Positions 54,272 through 62,691 of a stretch of DNA of 64,000 bases are shown in pieces. Source of the DNA: DATJGR01 sp963780795 (GTDB taxonomy: Bacteria; Pseudomonadota; Gammaproteobacteria; Pseudomonadales; Azotimanducaceae); the NCBI GenBank assembly GCA_963780795.1, contig CAWADH010000014.1, positions 186,001-250,000 of the forward strand, written 5' to 3'. Below the pieces are notes generated by a model that made no database searches, was not told the origin of the DNA, and saw nothing but the letters and a program-made list of their open reading frames with translations. Positions within the stretch are counted from its first letter, which is position 1, and the number at the start of each line of letters is the position of its first letter. The translations under genes and the position numbers were made by a program.

Positions 54272-54612
54272 AGAGAGACGTGTGGCTTTTCGCGGTTGCA
54301 CTCGCGGTGGGCATCGGCACCTGGTTGGCCGTTGCGCATGCCAGCGGTAAGCGCGAGGCGTGGGACTCCGCCGCGTACTTTTCGTTCGGCATGCCGACCG
54401 TGTGCGTGGTGTCGATGCTGCTCGGGGCAGCCGAACCGCGACGAGCATGGCGTTGGGGCGTTGCGCCGTTGGCGGGTCAGTTTGCGACGATGCTCGTTAC
54501 GCAAGGCATCGGCAATCTGCTGCCGCTCGGCGTGATCGTGTTCGCCATCCTGTCGATTCCGTCGGTGTTCGCGGCGAGATTCGGCGCCTATGCGCGCAGA
54601 CGCTGGTTCTGA
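54268..54612 (+). CDS. small four-helix membrane protein
   Basis: 114 residues with four hydrophobic segments (about 5-22, 36-53, 64-80, 84-104) separated by short basic or Gly-rich loops. GTG start overlapping the CoA transferase stop (GTGA at 54268-54271), so expressed with it. No family recognised; it may be a membrane partner of the transferase or simply translationally linked. Confidence 0.75.
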   Translation: MKRDVWLFAVALAVGIGTWLAVAHASGKREAWDSAAYFSFGMPTVCVVSMLLGAAEPRRAWRWGVAPLAGQFATMLVTQGIGNLLPLGVIVFAILSIPSVFAARFGAYARRRWF

Positions 54613-54649
54613 GCCGCAGACCTGCGCCTCGATGTGGTCGTTCGCTCGG

Positions 54650-55480
54650 TCAGAGGAACGTCGCCACCGCGTCGAGGAACGCATCGGGTTTGTCGAGCGG
54701 CACCGGGTGCCCCGAGCCCGCCACTTCGACCAGCCGGCAATTCGGAATCGCCTTTGCCATCTTCGCCGCGACCGGCCTCGACAGAATGTCGCTCAGTTCC
54801 CCGCGAACCAGCAGCGTGGGCACCGCGATGTTCGCGACCAGGCGCCAGCCTTCTTCCGCCGGAATGCCTTTGCGCGGATTCGCCGGATCGCGCAGCGCAC
54901 GGTCGTAGCGATACGTGAACTTGCCGTCGTCGCGCCGCATCATCGAATACTCGACGCGGTGGCGCAGCTGATCGTCGGGCGGAATCGGATTGTCGGCGCG
55001 CGCCCGCGCGTAGGCCTCATCCACCGACTCGAACACGTCGCTGCGAACGACGCCGGCCTGAATCCTCTTAAGACCGTCGACGTCGATCTCCGGGGCGATG
55101 TCGACGATCACCAGTTTCGCGAGTGCGGCAGGCCGCCTTCCGGCGAAGCCGATCGACACGAGCCCGCCCATCGACAATCCGAGCAGCGCGAAGTTCGACA
55201 GACCCAACACTTTTACGAAGGCGCTGACGTCGTCGACCATCTCGCTGGTGTCGTACGCAGTGGGCGGCGCCCAATCCGTTTGACCGTGCCCGCGCTGGTC
55301 GAGCGCGAGCACGCGATAGCGCGACGTCATCGCCTGCGCGAATGCGTCCCACGATCGCGCATGGCCTGTGTAGCCATGCAGCAGCACCAGCGTCTGCGCG
55401 TTCGGTTTCACCGACGCCCAGTCGCGGTAGTAGAAGCGCAGCCCGCGCAGTTCGATCAGTTCGTCGCGTACGGCCGGCAT
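54650..55480 (-). CDS. alpha/beta hydrolase
   Basis: 276 residues. HG at 35-36, DQRGHGQTD, nucleophile elbow LLGLSMGG with Ser103, acid in RGELSDIL and His in GSGHPVPLDKPDAF. The nucleophile motif GLSMGG is typical of esterases and ring-cleavage-product hydrolases. ATG 55480 is two bases after the thiolase stop, so it is the second gene of a thiolase-hydrolase operon. Upstream frame extension is within the thiolase gene. Confidence 0.92.
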   Translation of the reverse strand: MPAVRDELIELRGLRFYYRDWASVKPNAQTLVLLHGYTGHARSWDAFAQAMTSRYRVLALDQRGHGQTDWAPPTAYDTSEMVDDVSAFVKVLGLSNFALLGLSMGGLVSIGFAGRRPAALAKLVIVDIAPEIDVDGLKRIQAGVVRSDVFESVDEAYARARADNPIPPDDQLRHRVEYSMMRRDDGKFTYRYDRALRDPANPRKGIPAEEGWRLVANIAVPTLLVRGELSDILSRPVAAKMAKAIPNCRLVEVAGSGHPVPLDKPDAFLDAVATFL

Positions 55481-55482
55481 GA

Positions 55483-56646
55483 TTACAGCCGTTCGATGAT
55501 GGTGCCGGTGCCGAGGCCGCCGCCGCAGCACATCGAGATCAGCCCGTAGCGGCCGTTTGTGCGCTCCAGCGTGTGCAGCGCCGTGGTGATCAGCCGCGCG
55601 CCGGTGGAACCCGTCGGGTGGCCGATCGCGATTGCGCCGCCGTTCGGATTGACGCGGTCGGGATCGGGTTTGTGCACGCGCTGCCATGCGAGCACGACCG
55701 AGGCGAACGCTTCGTTCACTTCGAACGTGTCGATGTCGCCGATCTTGAGGCCAGCCTGCGCCAACACTTTCGCTGTGGCGGGAATCGGGCCTTTCAGCAT
55801 CGTCACCGGGTCGACGCCAACGAGCGTGGTCGCGACGATGCGCGCGCGCGGCTTCAGCCCCAGCGATTTGACGGCTTTTTCCGAGGCGAGAATCACTGCC
55901 GCGGCGCCGTCGGACACCTGCGAACTGCTGCCGGCTGTGTGAATGGTCTGGCCGGGAATCGGCTCGAGTGCGCGCAAGGCTTCCATCGTAGTCGCGCGCA
56001 GACCTTCGTCGCGCGTCACCGTCTGCGATGCGCCGGTCGGTTTGCCTTCTTTGTCCACCACCGGTGCGGTGATCGGCGTGACTTCACGGTCGAAGTGGCC
56101 GGCTTCCCACGCGGCGATGGCGCGTTGCTGACTGCGCAGTCCGAACGCGTCGGTATCCGCGCGGGTGATCTGGTACTCCTCGGCGATCATCGCCGCCCCC
56201 ATGAACTGGCTCGTCGGCTGATAGTGCGACATGTAGCTCGCGCCCATCGGTACGCCGCCTTTCATGTTCGAACCGAGCGGCACGCGGGTCATCATCTCGA
56301 CGCCGCAGCTCATCACCACGTCTTCGAGTCCTGCGCCGACCATCGCGGCGCCGAACGACGTCGCCTGCTGGCTCGACCCGCATTGCGAATCGACGGTGGT
56401 GGAGGCCACTTCCAGCGGCAGACCGGCGGACAGCCATGCGACGCGCGCGATGTTGAACGATTGCTCACCCACCTGCGAAACGCAGCCGCCGATCACCTGG
56501 CCGATCTGGTTGCCGTCGAGACCGGCGCGCTTCAGCGCCGCCAGTTGAACGGCGCCGAGCAGGTCGGCCGGCATCAATCCGGCGAGACCTTTGCCGCGTT
56601 TGCCGATGGGGCTGCGCACGGCTTCGATGATGTAGACGTCTTGCAT
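55483..56646 (-). CDS. acetyl-CoA C-acyltransferase (thiolase)
   Basis: 387 residues, full-length thiolase. Nucleophilic Cys89 in VDSQCGSSQQA, then the second active-site block GGAIAIGHPTGSTGARL and the third CCGGGLGTG near the C-terminus. FEVNEAFA is the NEAF loop. It cleaves 3-oxoacyl-CoA or condenses acetyl-CoA; the VEVASTTVDSQCGSS form is common among FadA5-like catabolic thiolases, so a non-fatty-acid substrate such as a steroid or ring CoA ester is possible. Confidence 0.95.
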   Translation of the reverse strand: MQDVYIIEAVRSPIGKRGKGLAGLMPADLLGAVQLAALKRAGLDGNQIGQVIGGCVSQVGEQSFNIARVAWLSAGLPLEVASTTVDSQCGSSQQATSFGAAMVGAGLEDVVMSCGVEMMTRVPLGSNMKGGVPMGASYMSHYQPTSQFMGAAMIAEEYQITRADTDAFGLRSQQRAIAAWEAGHFDREVTPITAPVVDKEGKPTGASQTVTRDEGLRATTMEALRALEPIPGQTIHTAGSSSQVSDGAAAVILASEKAVKSLGLKPRARIVATTLVGVDPVTMLKGPIPATAKVLAQAGLKIGDIDTFEVNEAFASVVLAWQRVHKPDPDRVNPNGGAIAIGHPTGSTGARLITTALHTLERTNGRYGLISMCCGGGLGTGTIIERL

Positions 56647-56781
56647 CGCGGAACTCCTGTTTCGATTGGCTGAATCCGAAGCCGTGCATGTTACCGCACC
56701 GGCGGCGTGGGCCGTCAGGTGCGGTAACAGGGTGCCGGTCGAAGTGGAGTTCGGAGCGTCGAAGGTGCGCTTTGTTCTAGG

Positions 56782-57264
56782 TCAGGTTGCACGGCACTGG
56801 AACGTGACGGTCTTCGTGCCGTTGCCGTTCGAGACGATGTTCGAGACCACCTGCGACGAACCGCTGTTCAGGCAGTAAGCCTGCGCGTTGCGGGAGATGT
56901 CCATCAGCTCCCGGTCGGTGCGGTAGGTGTAGGTGAGGTCCGAGCGCGAACGGGAATACGGCGATCCGGGCGCCGACGTGGCGGTGCATTCGAAGATCAC
57001 CACGCGTTCGCCCGATGCGTCGCTGCTGAAGCTCACCGGCTGCGCCACGCTCTGATAACGATCGCAGAATGTCGCAGCGAGTTGATTGGTCTTAATCAGC
57101 TCGTCGTCGCTGCGGTACTTGTAGGTGACTGTAGGATTGCTCGCCTCGATCTGTCTGGGCGAAGTGGAGTAGGGTGCGCACGCCGATGCCGTAAGCACGG
57201 CCAAACCTGCGAGCACCCCGATTCGACCGTTGGCGAAAAAGTGCTGTGCATGCGAAGTCTTCAT
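56782..57264 (-). CDS. lipoprotein with two 64-residue repeat modules
   Basis: 160 residues. Lipobox TASAC at Cys29 after a hydrophobic signal. The mature part is two copies of one module, about 46-94 (VTYKYRSDDEL ... VIFECTA) and 110-159 (LTYTYRTDREL ... VTFQCRA). Tyr48/112, Arg51/115, Cys67/131 and Cys93/157 repeat at exactly 64 residues without gaps, and one Cys pair per module suggests a disulphide. Function unknown. ATG 57264 follows GGGAACTCGAG; it starts the leftward side of the divergent region shared with csbD. Confidence 0.82.
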   Translation of the reverse strand: MKTSHAQHFFANGRIGVLAGLAVLTASACAPYSTSPRQIEASNPTVTYKYRSDDELIKTNQLAATFCDRYQSVAQPVSFSSDASGERVVIFECTATSAPGSPYSRSRSDLTYTYRTDRELMDISRNAQAYCLNSGSSQVVSNIVSNGNGTKTVTFQCRAT

Positions 57265-57470
57265 CTCGAGTTCCCTGGTGTTCAATTCCCCACAACCTAC
57301 GACGTGCGTTCGATATTTTTCTGTACGGGAGCACACCCACAGGCCATTCCGCTAAGGCCTAAGCGCGGCAGCGAACCGACCTCCTGCAACTAAGCGGCTA
57401 TCGTGCAGCGGTTCCAACATCCTGGCCACGTCGCACATTCGCGCGTTGCGGGATTCATTCAGAGGTTCAC
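57265..57470. other. divergent intergenic region, lipoprotein/csbD
   Basis: 206 bases between the reverse lipoprotein and the forward csbD gene. AGAGG just before 57471 is the csbD ribosome site. An AT-rich patch (GATATTTTTCTG) lies at about 57312-57323, but no promoter can be assigned with confidence. Confidence 0.4.
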
Positions 57471-57692
57471 ATGGACAAACCAGTCATGCCCAGCGTCGAC
57501 GAGATGAAGGGCAAATGGAAACAGCAGGTCGGCGCCGCCAAGATCGCCTGGGGCAAGTTGACCGACGACGAATTGCTGAAACTCGAAGGTCACGAGGACC
57601 GACTCACGGGCCTGATTCAGGAGCGCTACGCCGTCTCGCGCGACGAAGCGGACAGGCAGGTCAAAGCGTTCTTCAAAGCGAACACGCTATGA
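57471..57692 (+). CDS. CsbD family stress protein
   Basis: 73 residues. MKGKWKQQVGAAKIAWGKLTDDELLKLEGHEDRLTGLIQERYA is the CsbD domain, a small helical bundle of general stress response; its biochemical role is unsettled. It is followed by the BON-domain gene 42 bases on, and the two are typical partners in stress loci. ATG at 57471 has AGAGG six bases upstream. Confidence 0.96.
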   Translation: MDKPVMPSVDEMKGKWKQQVGAAKIAWGKLTDDELLKLEGHEDRLTGLIQERYAVSRDEADRQVKAFFKANTL

Positions 57693-57733
57693 CGCGTACA
57701 TTCCAAATTGCATGTTCCGATCGGAGAAACATT

Positions 57734-58567
57734 ATGTTTCCGCATTCCCGCAAACTGTTGCTTGCATCGAGCATCGCCATCGCGATCGCCGCGATGAACA
57801 CCGCTGCCTCGGCCGCGGTCGATTCGCAGGACGTGACCGACGCACGGCAAGAGACGCAGATCTGGACGACCTACGCGCTCAGCCCCTATCTGCGCGCCAA
57901 CGACCTCAAGGTGTCGGTGCACGACGGCAAGGCAACGCTGAGTGGCAAAGTGGAAGAGGGCGTGGACAAGGATCTCGCCAAGCAGATCGCGCTGGGAGTT
58001 CCTGGAATCAAGAACGTCGACAACAAAATCGTGGTGCAAGCCGACTACGTCCCCCCAACTAGATCGTCAGAGCGGAGCTACGGAGAAGAGATCGACGACG
58101 CCACCATCACTGCGGCGGTGAAGTCGAAGCTGATGTGGAGCACGTATACGGACGGTCTCGGAACCGAAGTCGATACCAGGCTCGGACACGTCACGCTGAC
58201 AGGTGCCGCCGACAGCGCCGCAGCGAAGGAGCTTGCGGGCCGTCTCGCGGGCAACACCCGGGGCGTCGTCGCCGTGGACAACCGGCTCACGGTCAAACCC
58301 GGCAAGGCTGCAGTAGTCGATGCCGCGAAGAGCCCCGCACCCGAGGAAGAGCACGTGGTCTCGGACAGCTGGATCACCACGAAAGTGAAATCCACGCTGA
58401 TGTACTCGAGCAACGTCGACGGCTCCGACATCGATGTGACCACGAAGCAAGGCGTCGTTACCTTGAGCGGGAAGCTCGACAGCGGTGCCGAGCGCGCACT
58501 GGCGATCGAACTCGCGAGGAACGTGCGTGGTGTTGCGAGCGTCGAGTCGGCGGGTCTGACGATCTGA
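57734..58567 (+). CDS. periplasmic protein with three BON domains (OsmY-like)
   Basis: 277 residues: signal peptide (about 1-25, LLLASSIAIAIAAMNTAASA), then three BON modules at about 36-100, 118-184 and 206-272, each ending in a GxVxLxGxVxx...A...ALxVxGVxxVxNxxxV pattern. OsmY-like BON proteins bind outer-membrane or envelope surfaces during osmotic and other stress. Start ATG 57734 follows CGGAGAA. A strong terminator follows at 58602. Confidence 0.93.
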   Translation: MFPHSRKLLLASSIAIAIAAMNTAASAAVDSQDVTDARQETQIWTTYALSPYLRANDLKVSVHDGKATLSGKVEEGVDKDLAKQIALGVPGIKNVDNKIVVQADYVPPTRSSERSYGEEIDDATITAAVKSKLMWSTYTDGLGTEVDTRLGHVTLTGAADSAAAKELAGRLAGNTRGVVAVDNRLTVKPGKAAVVDAAKSPAPEEEHVVSDSWITTKVKSTLMYSSNVDGSDIDVTTKQGVVTLSGKLDSGAERALAIELARNVRGVASVESAGLTI

Positions 58568-58601
58568 TTTGATCAGCGGAACGCCTGCTGCTGAGACACG
58601 G

Positions 58602-58630
58602 AAGGACCGCATCATGCGGTCCTTTCTTTT
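58602..58630 (+). terminator. intrinsic terminator after the BON gene
   Basis: An 11-bp perfect stem, AAGGACCGCAT (58602-58612) and ATGCGGTCCTT (58614-58624), around a single C (with the central pairs probably open as a loop), followed by TTTCTTTT. It lies 35 bases after the stop codon of the BON gene and ends the csbD-BON unit. Confidence 0.93.
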
Positions 58631-58757
58631 CGTCTATCCGGCGTCCTTGGCGGGAAGGTGTCCTACCGAACGGACGCTCCACTTCAGGCAAGCCCAATGT
58701 GTCGATCTGGACGCATGGGTCGAACCCGCCGTCGAAATCCGAAAGAGAGTGGGTCAG

Positions 58758-59198
58758 ATGCAAGAAGCCCCCGCCGCACCGTTCCGCGACGATTCAGTAT
58801 CAATCTCCGAGGTCGGTAAAAGCATGTGCGTGGCGCTGGACCAGGGAATCGCCGTCGTATCGATTTCCACGGGTACGCACCGCTCGTTGCTCGAAGAGCA
58901 ACTGGTTGTTCACGGTATCGACCTCGGCAAGGCGGCGGCAGCGGGCGCCTATGCATCCCTGCACGCGCCCGCAGTATTGTCGTCGATCATCGTAGACGGC
59001 CACCCCGACGTGATCCGTTTCGCTGAATGGGTCGGGGCTGCCATGGATCGAGCCGCCGAGCAGCACGGCCGCGTCCTGATGTTCGCTGAACTGGTGCCGC
59101 TGATGCGCGCCGAACACAACCACGCGGGCGCGATCGAACTCGAAAGCCTCTTGCGCTCTTTCGTCGCCTCCCGTCCGGGCTTCCACGCCTGTGGCTAA
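58758..59198 (+). CDS. MEDS-domain-like protein
   Basis: 146 residues. STGTHRSLLEEQLVVHGIDL, then ...HPDVIRFAEWVGAAMDRAAEQHGRVLMFAELVPLMRAEHNHAGAIELESLL follows the MEDS (DcmR sensory) pattern of a THR motif, a helical middle and a C-terminal FxEmV...A..LE.L block. MEDS domains are sensory modules usually fused to a regulator; here the domain stands alone. ATG 58758 is preferred over in-frame codons back to 58569, which would cross the terminator. Confidence 0.65.
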   Translation: MQEAPAAPFRDDSVSISEVGKSMCVALDQGIAVVSISTGTHRSLLEEQLVVHGIDLGKAAAAGAYASLHAPAVLSSIIVDGHPDVIRFAEWVGAAMDRAAEQHGRVLMFAELVPLMRAEHNHAGAIELESLLRSFVASRPGFHACG

Positions 59199-59290
59199 GC
59201 GTTGCCTGTGTTCGCTGCCGAACAGATCGGAATGTCGGACGCGCGCAGTGTATTCGGGTTGTCGTTTACATCGAACGTCTGGAGAGCACC

Positions 59291-59437
59291 ATGCTGGAAA
59301 CCGTTGCGGTCTTGCTGATCGTCCTTTGGGCGCTGGGGTTGGTGTCGTCGTACACCCTCGGCGGATTCATTCACATTCTGCTGGTGCTGGCGGTCGTGGT
59401 GATCGCGATCCGCCTGATACAGGGTCGGCGGGTCTGA
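59291..59437 (+). CDS. 48-residue membrane protein, lmo0937 family-like
   Basis: A complete small gene. Two hydrophobic helices (about 4-18 LETVAVLLIVLWALGL and 27-41 IHILLVLAVVVIAIRLI) are joined by SSYTLGGF and end RLIQGRRV. This matches the short lmo0937/DUF5670-type membrane proteins, with the YTxGGxIHILL turn and GRR tail. GGAGAG upstream at 59281. Function unknown; it recurs beside CsbD/BON stress genes. Confidence 0.85.
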   Translation: MLETVAVLLIVLWALGLVSSYTLGGFIHILLVLAVVVIAIRLIQGRRV

Positions 59438-59438
59438 T

Positions 59439-60254
59439 TCACTGCCCGGTGGGTAGCTCGTCGGTCCACACCTTGAAGCTGACGAGCGTGTTCACGCCGA
59501 ACGCATTGCTGAGGGCCACATCCGCCGCGTCGCGACCGCGCGCGATCAGTACGCGGCCGATGCGGGGTGTGTTGTTGCGCGCATCGAACGTGTACCAGTG
59601 GCCGTCCAGGTACGCCTCGAACCACGCGGCAAAATCCATCGGCGCGTCCGACTTCGGAACGCCGATGTCGCCGAGATAGCCGGTGCAGTAGCGTGCCGGA
59701 ATGTTCATGCACCGGCAGAAGGCGACGGCCAGGTGCGCGTAGTCGCGACAAACGCCGGTCCTGTCGAAGTACGCTTCCAGCGCTGTGCGCGTCATGCGCG
59801 CGTGCTCGTACCCGAACGTGATGTGGCGATGCACGTAATCGCAGATGGCCTGCACGCGTGCCCATCCGGTCGGTCCGCTGCCGAATAGGCTCCACGCCGT
59901 TTCCGACAGTCGATCCGTTTCGCAATAGCGACTCCCCAGCAGGAACAGCAGTGTCTCCTCCGGCAGGTCCTGCACGGCGATCTGTTGCGCGGTGGGTGCG
60001 TACGCATCGACCAGCCCGGTGTCGTTGACCACCGCGTTTGCGGTGATACGCATGCGGCCCGTTGGCGCGACGATTCGCGTGCACCAGTTGCCGAAACTGT
60101 CGCGATACGCCGCCATCGGAACGCCCGGCTCGAACAGCAGATCGTCCCGCCCGACGAGATCGGAGACGCGTGTGAAGTGCACGTTCAGATTGAGAATCAT
60201 CGGCGTGGGTTGCGGGCAGTCGTACACGATTTCGAAACCGACGCGAATTTGCAT
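59439..60254 (-). CDS. transglutaminase-like protein
   Basis: 271 residues. The transglutaminase core shows the nucleophile Cys169 in RTGVCRDYAHLAVAFCR and the catalytic Asp224 in WYTFDARNN; an N-terminal domain precedes it. The His of the usual HAW motif is Ala209 (MDFAAWFEAYL), so the standard Cys-His-Asp triad is incomplete; this may be a feature of the subfamily or a loss of activity. It stops just before the small membrane gene, converging with it. Confidence 0.85.
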   Translation of the reverse strand: MQIRVGFEIVYDCPQPTPMILNLNVHFTRVSDLVGRDDLLFEPGVPMAAYRDSFGNWCTRIVAPTGRMRITANAVVNDTGLVDAYAPTAQQIAVQDLPEETLLFLLGSRYCETDRLSETAWSLFGSGPTGWARVQAICDYVHRHITFGYEHARMTRTALEAYFDRTGVCRDYAHLAVAFCRCMNIPARYCTGYLGDIGVPKSDAPMDFAAWFEAYLDGHWYTFDARNNTPRIGRVLIARGRDAADVALSNAFGVNTLVSFKVWTDELPTGQ

Positions 60255-60469
60255 GTGGCATGGTCATTGTGAACTGACATTCGCACTGTGCGCTTTCGCG
60301 CGCGCGGAGTCATGTGGAATCGACCATCAGGCCGGCGCGGCGAGCGCGAACCACCTGACGAGATCACTGAGGGGATGCGCTGTGCGCGCTGGCGTACGGA
60401 CCGCGATGATTGCGGGGGCGCAGTATGCAGGGTTGCTCACGAACGAGCAAAAAATCAGAGGTTGAGGAT
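60255..60469. other. intergenic region upstream of lipoprotein
   Basis: 215 bases between divergent genes: the transglutaminase (reverse) and the glycine-zipper lipoprotein (forward). GAGGTTGAGG precedes the latter. An open frame at 60288-60473 lacks a ribosome site and overlaps the next start, and is not accepted. No promoter is clear. Confidence 0.4.
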
Positions 60470-60688
60470 ATGAAAATCTTCCAAAGGACCACAGTCGGCG
60501 TGATCGCCACTACCCTGCTGCTCGCGCTCGGCGCGTGCTCGAACATGTCCCGGCAGGACAAGAACACCGCGATTGGCGCGGGTGCCGGCGCAGTCGGCGG
60601 AGCGGTGCTCACCGGCGGAAGTGCCGTGGGTACGGCTGCGGGTGCAGTAGTGGGTGGCGTAATCGGCCATGAAGTGAAGAAAGATTGA
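60470..60688 (+). CDS. glycine-zipper 2TM lipoprotein
   Basis: 72 residues. Signal and lipobox ALGAC (Cys24), then a helical MSRQDKNTAIG run and a GxxxG-type glycine zipper AGAGAVGGAVLTGGSAVGTAAGAVVGGVIG that can form two membrane-spanning helices, as in OsmB/Rcp-like proteins. Nearly the same protein is encoded at 62464, with about 90 percent identical DNA in the zipper, showing recent duplication. GAGGTTGAGG before ATG 60470. Confidence 0.9.
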   Translation: MKIFQRTTVGVIATTLLLALGACSNMSRQDKNTAIGAGAGAVGGAVLTGGSAVGTAAGAVVGGVIGHEVKKD

Positions 60689-60772
60689 TCGAACTGCGGA
60701 AACCGTTGGTGCGCTGTAGGACATAGCGCTTATGCTGCGAGCCATGCAAGCTTTCGCTCTCGAGGGGGCAGC

Positions 60773-61576
60773 GTGGCGGACGGCGGTTCGAGCGACACGC
60801 CAGGCGGGTCGACGAAATGCATCAAACAGTCGCGGGCCAACCGCGGCTCGCCGGCTGTTTCCAGCGCAATTCATTCTCCGCGCCAGAATCACCTGCTCGA
60901 TGTGCTTCCGCCTGACGACTTCGCGCGGCTGCTGCCGCACCTCGAGCTGATTCCAATGGAGCTCGGAGACGTTCTCTACGAGCCGGGCATTAAGCTGCGA
61001 TACGTTTACTTCCCGACGACGTCGATCGTTTCGCTGTTGTACGTGATGGAGAACGGCGCCTCGGCGGAGATCGCAATCGTCGGCAACGAAGGCATTCTCG
61101 GGATTTCGTTGTTCATGGGCGGTGACACGACACCGAGCCGCGCGGTGGTGCAGAGCGCCGGTCACGGTTTTCGGTTGAAAGCCGAGTTGTTGAAGAGCGA
61201 GTTCGAGCGGTTTGGTTCCACGATGCACCTGTTGCTGCGCTATACGCAGGCGCTGATCACGCAGATGGCACAGACGGCGGTGTGCAATCGACATCATTCC
61301 GTCGATCAGCAGCTCTGCCGTTGGTTGCTGCTGAGTCTCGATCGGCTGGCATCCAACGAACTCACTATGACGCAGGAATTGATCGCCAACATGCTCGGCG
61401 TACGTCGCGAAGGCGTAACCGAGGCGGCGGGCAAGCTGCAGGAAGCGGCGCTCATTCAGTACACGAGGGGCCGCATCAAGGTGCTCGATCGTGCGGGCCT
61501 CGAAGCGCGCTCGTGTGAGTGCTACCAGGTGGTGAAGACCGAGTTCGATCGGCTGCTGCCTTACGTTCCGGCGTAG
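60773..61576 (+). CDS. Crp/Fnr family transcriptional regulator
   Basis: 267 residues. The cyclic-nucleotide-like beta-roll runs to about 140 (VYFPTTSIVSLLYVMENGASAEIAIVGNEGILGI), then a Crp-type helix-turn-helix (TMTQELIANMLGVRREGVTEAAGKLQEAALIQYTRGRIKVLDRAGLEARSCECY). Cysteines occur (for example in CNRHH and SCECY) but not in the FNR four-Cys iron-sulphur pattern. The GTG start with GAGGGGG gives an unusually long N-terminal tail of about 40 residues. It follows the zipper lipoprotein by 84 bases. Confidence 0.93.
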   Translation: MADGGSSDTPGGSTKCIKQSRANRGSPAVSSAIHSPRQNHLLDVLPPDDFARLLPHLELIPMELGDVLYEPGIKLRYVYFPTTSIVSLLYVMENGASAEIAIVGNEGILGISLFMGGDTTPSRAVVQSAGHGFRLKAELLKSEFERFGSTMHLLLRYTQALITQMAQTAVCNRHHSVDQQLCRWLLLSLDRLASNELTMTQELIANMLGVRREGVTEAAGKLQEAALIQYTRGRIKVLDRAGLEARSCECYQVVKTEFDRLLPYVPA

Positions 61577-61647
61577 GCGCGTCGCACGGACGACGCTATG
61601 TTCGCTAGCGCCTAGACCACGGACGTGCGCCGCCCTACCGTTGTTTG

Positions 61648-62352
61648 ATGGCGCAGCCCAAACCGAACCAGACGAATCGTTTACTGAATGCGTTGCCCGC
61701 AAATGAGCGGAAGCGCGTGTTCGCCTGCAGCGAGACCGTCGATCTGGTGTTTGCCGAACCGCTGTACGTGCCCGGCGACGTGCTGAGCCACGTCTACTTT
61801 CCGCTGCAGGCGCTCATCTCATTGATCGTGCCGATACAGGGATCGGCCGGGCTCGAAGTGGGGCTCATCGGAAACGAAGGAATGTTCGGAGTTCCGCTGG
61901 TGCTCGGCGTGGACGTGTCCTCGTTACGGGCAGTGGTGCAAGGCAGCGGTACGGCGCTGCGGATGGAGGCCGCGCCGTTCCGTGTCGAGATTCAGCGCAA
62001 CGAGTCATTGCATAACATCGTCGACCGATACGCATACCTTCGGTTGTGTGAACTCGCGCAGACGGCCGGGTGCACGCGGTACCACGTGGTAGAAGCGCGG
62101 CTTGCTCGCTGGCTGCTCATGACTCAGGACCGCGCACACGCGCGGGTGTTTCACGTCACTCAAGAATTCCTCGCGTTGATGCTGGGCGTGCGCCGGGTGG
62201 GCGTCACGCGCGCCGCCGGATCGCTGCAGAAACTCGGGTTGATTCAATACAGCCGAGGCAAGATCACCGTACTCGATCGACGCGGCCTCAAGGCCGCAGC
62301 CTGCGCGTGTTACGGCGCCGATCGCGCCGCTTACGCACGCGTATTCGGCTGA
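61648..62352 (+). CDS. Crp/Fnr family transcriptional regulator, paralogue
   Basis: 234 residues, paralogous to the neighbour at 60773 (shared VYFP, VGxIGNEGMFG, LMLGVRRVGVTRAAGSLQ and the LIQYSRGKITVLDRRGLKAAACACY C-terminus). The sensor domain and HTH are complete and there is no Fe-S Cys set. ATG 61648 is used, though TTG 61645 is also open. It sits next to the duplicate zipper lipoprotein, so the pair lipoprotein and regulator is duplicated in mirror order. Confidence 0.93.
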   Translation: MAQPKPNQTNRLLNALPANERKRVFACSETVDLVFAEPLYVPGDVLSHVYFPLQALISLIVPIQGSAGLEVGLIGNEGMFGVPLVLGVDVSSLRAVVQGSGTALRMEAAPFRVEIQRNESLHNIVDRYAYLRLCELAQTAGCTRYHVVEARLARWLLMTQDRAHARVFHVTQEFLALMLGVRRVGVTRAAGSLQKLGLIQYSRGKITVLDRRGLKAAACACYGADRAAYARVFG

Positions 62353-62463
62353 TCGGCAACCGTTGTAGTCGTTCCCTGACCGGCATTCGTCGCCCTCCCG
62401 TACAGAGGTCGGACGCCGTGCACGCTACGGTGATTTCGAATGGTCAGCAGGAAGGGTATGACG

Positions 62464-62691
62464 ATGAACTCCAATCAGAAATTGTTCGCAGGGGCGTTCG
62501 CGTTGTCGATGCTCCTGAGTATCGGCGGGTGCGACAGCATGTCGCGGCAGGACAAAAACACTGCGATCGGCGCGGGTGCCGGGGCAGTCGGCGGCGCGGT
62601 CCTCACGCACGGTAGTACGGCAGGTACGCTCGGCGGTGCGGCAGTGGGTGGCGTGATCGGTCACGAAGTGAACAAGCACGACAACGACTGA
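62464..62691 (+). CDS. glycine-zipper 2TM lipoprotein, second copy
   Basis: 75 residues with lipobox SIGGC (Cys25) and the same zipper as the copy at 60470 (MSRQDKNTAIGAGAGAVGGAVLT then VGGVIGHEVNK), differing mainly in the signal region and tail. ATG 62464 has AGGAAGGG at good spacing; ATG 62458 is an alternative. Located just after the second Crp/Fnr gene. Confidence 0.9.
   Translation: MNSNQKLFAGAFALSMLLSIGGCDSMSRQDKNTAIGAGAGAVGGAVLTHGSTAGTLGGAAVGGVIGHEVNKHDND

Noticed and set aside
60288..60473. 61-codon open frame before the zipper lipoprotein
   Set aside because: No ribosome site, overlaps the next start codon and has shadow-like composition.
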